In this document: positions 63,296-64,000 of the stretch, piece by piece | Numbering within the stretch: position 1 is the stretch's first letter | How the letters are laid out: each line of letters opens with the position of its first letter | Origin: Alphaproteobacteria bacterium Ga0077535 | GTDB taxonomy: Bacteria > Pseudomonadota > Alphaproteobacteria > Caulobacterales > Aquidulcibacteraceae | Direction of reading: 5' to 3' | Assembly (NCBI GenBank): GCA_001464425.1 | Contig: LNEK01000004.1 | Coordinates: 1-64,000 of the forward strand | Length of the DNA: 64,000 nucleotides | Made by a program: the position numbers and the translations under genes | The notes under the pieces: model-generated | What the model was told of the DNA's origin: nothing | Databases searched by the model: none | What the model saw: the letters and a program-made list of their open reading frames with translations, nothing else

Positions 63296-64000
63296 TCAGT
63301 TTCCCGAAAACTTCGGCGTGCGCTTTTCCATGAAGGCGGCGACGCCTTCTTTGTAATCGCTGGTGCGGCCGAGTTCGCTTTGCGTGGCGCGCTCAATGTG
63401 CAGATGATCTTCGAATGACGACACCCAAGCGGCGCGGATGAGCTTCTTGGTGGCGGCCAGACCTTTCGTCGGGGCCGTCGCAAACTTGGCGGCGAGCACG
63501 TTTACTTCTTCCGCCAGCTTGTCGTCATCGACGCACTTCCAGATCAGGCCCCAGGCTTCGGCGCGCTCAGCGCTGAGCGGCTCGCCTGTCAGCGCAAGAC
63601 CCATCGCGCGCGCTTGGCCGGCGAGACGCGGCAACATCCAAGTGCCGCCGCTATCGGGGATGAGGCCAATATTGGCGAAGCTCTGAATGAACTTGGCGCT
63701 GCGTGCAGCGATGACGATGTCGCACGCGAGCGCGATGTTGGCGCCGGCGCCGGCGGCGACGCCATTTACAGCGCAGATCACTGGCATTTCGAGTGTCGCC
63801 AGACGGCGCACGAGCGGGTTGTAACGTTTATCGAGCGACTCACCGAGATCGACGCCGTCGCCACCGGGCGCCACGGCGCGATCCGACAAATCTTGGCCCG
63901 CGCAGAAGCCGCGGCCGGCGCCTGTCAGCACCAGCACACGCGCATCGCTCTTCGACACGGCTTCGAGCGCACGCGACACTTCGGTGTGCATCTCGACGGT
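63296..64000 (-). CDS. paaG: Phenylacetate ring isomerase PaaG, 5' end outside window
   Basis: The visible 234 residues are an enoyl-CoA hydratase/isomerase-family protein of the PaaG type: GRGFCAGQDLSDRAV, NGVAAGAGANIALACDI and LIPDSGGTWMLPRLAGQARAMGL with the catalytic Asp. PaaG turns the ring-epoxide of phenylacetyl-CoA into the oxepin. The reading frame stays open to the window edge (TVE before MHTEV), so about 30 N-terminal residues are cut off; the ATG at 63991 is internal. It lies upstream of paaZ. Confidence 0.92.
   Translation of the reverse strand, partial: TVEMHTEVSRALEAVSKSDARVLVLTGAGRGFCAGQDLSDRAVAPGGDGVDLGESLDKRYNPLVRRLATLEMPVICAVNGVAAGAGANIALACDIVIAARSAKFIQSFANIGLIPDSGGTWMLPRLAGQARAMGLALTGEPLSAERAEAWGLIWKCVDDDKLAEEVNVLAAKFATAPTKGLAATKKLIRAAWVSSFEDHLHIERATQSELGRTSDYKEGVAAFMEKRTPKFSGN

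Overview
The window is GC-rich, gene-dense DNA from an alphaproteobacterium, most likely Caulobacterales/Hyphomonadaceae. This placement is inferred from four things: the complete PhyR-NepR-EcfG general stress locus, the zapA-6S RNA-fau arrangement, a TTGACA/GCTATA promoter of Caulobacter type, and the many ATGA, GTGA and TGATG gene overlaps. It is ordinary chromosome with small accessory patches, not a plasmid or prophage.

Layout. 1-90 is the tail of an IS30-family transposase. 156-1633 holds fau, a 6S RNA, zapA and a small coiled-coil gene. 1740-7163 is a glycolysis run (gap, pgk, class I fba, then thiE) with two paralogous small membrane proteins around a DUF1993 gene. 7193-11785 is mixed: DUF1003, a TIR-domain protein, a DJ-1/PfpI protein, a ClpP-like protease, a SleB-type hydrolase and a cupin. 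11787-15786 has a CPBP protease and the cytochrome bc1 operon petABC. 15918-25168 carries trmL-hemF, an AbrB/Doc toxin-antitoxin pair, an acyltransferase, cca, a VOC/AraC pair, a broken NUDIX gene and an AT-rich patch of unknown small genes. 25202-31683 is a MoxR/DUF58/BatA-like membrane operon. 31680-42213 holds envelope proteins, an MFS exporter, an SDR, META-domain lipoproteins, a pirin, a receiver protein and queC. 42543-45134 is a TonB-dependent receptor. 45610-49804 is valine catabolism (mmsB; mmsA, a HEPN-like gene and an HIBYL-CoA hydrolase). 49897-54737 is the general stress region (two DUF1328 proteins, sodB, a histidine kinase, ecfG, nepR, phyR, an entericidin-like lipoprotein). 54819-61215 has a copper chaperone, dgcA, an AsnC regulator and a branched-chain 2-oxoacid dehydrogenase operon. 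61275-64000 is paaZ and the 3' part of paaG.

Three themes stand out. First, sites matching the EcfG consensus (GGAAC, 16-17 bases, CGTT) lie back to back between nepR and phyR, before both DUF1328 genes (the second upstream of sodB), before an entericidin-like gene, and 45 kb away before the DJ-1/PfpI gene; together they suggest a local stress regulon. Second, six genes (fba, NUDIX, DUF58, the stress kinase, dgcA, asnC) appear to lack short internal segments, five of them with a frame change. This is either real decay or, more likely, an assembly problem. Third, palindromic DNA sits in unusual places: a perfect inverted-repeat element in frame inside the E2 linker, a terminator-like hairpin that contains the start codon of the copper chaperone gene, and a ribosome binding site inside a terminator stem before the CPBP protease gene.

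No wholly new multi-gene system is evident. The best candidates for unknown biology are the HEPN-like gene embedded in the valine operon, the tail-anchored chitosanase-like protein with its divergent membrane partner, the lone TIR protein, and the long periplasmic insert in cytochrome b.
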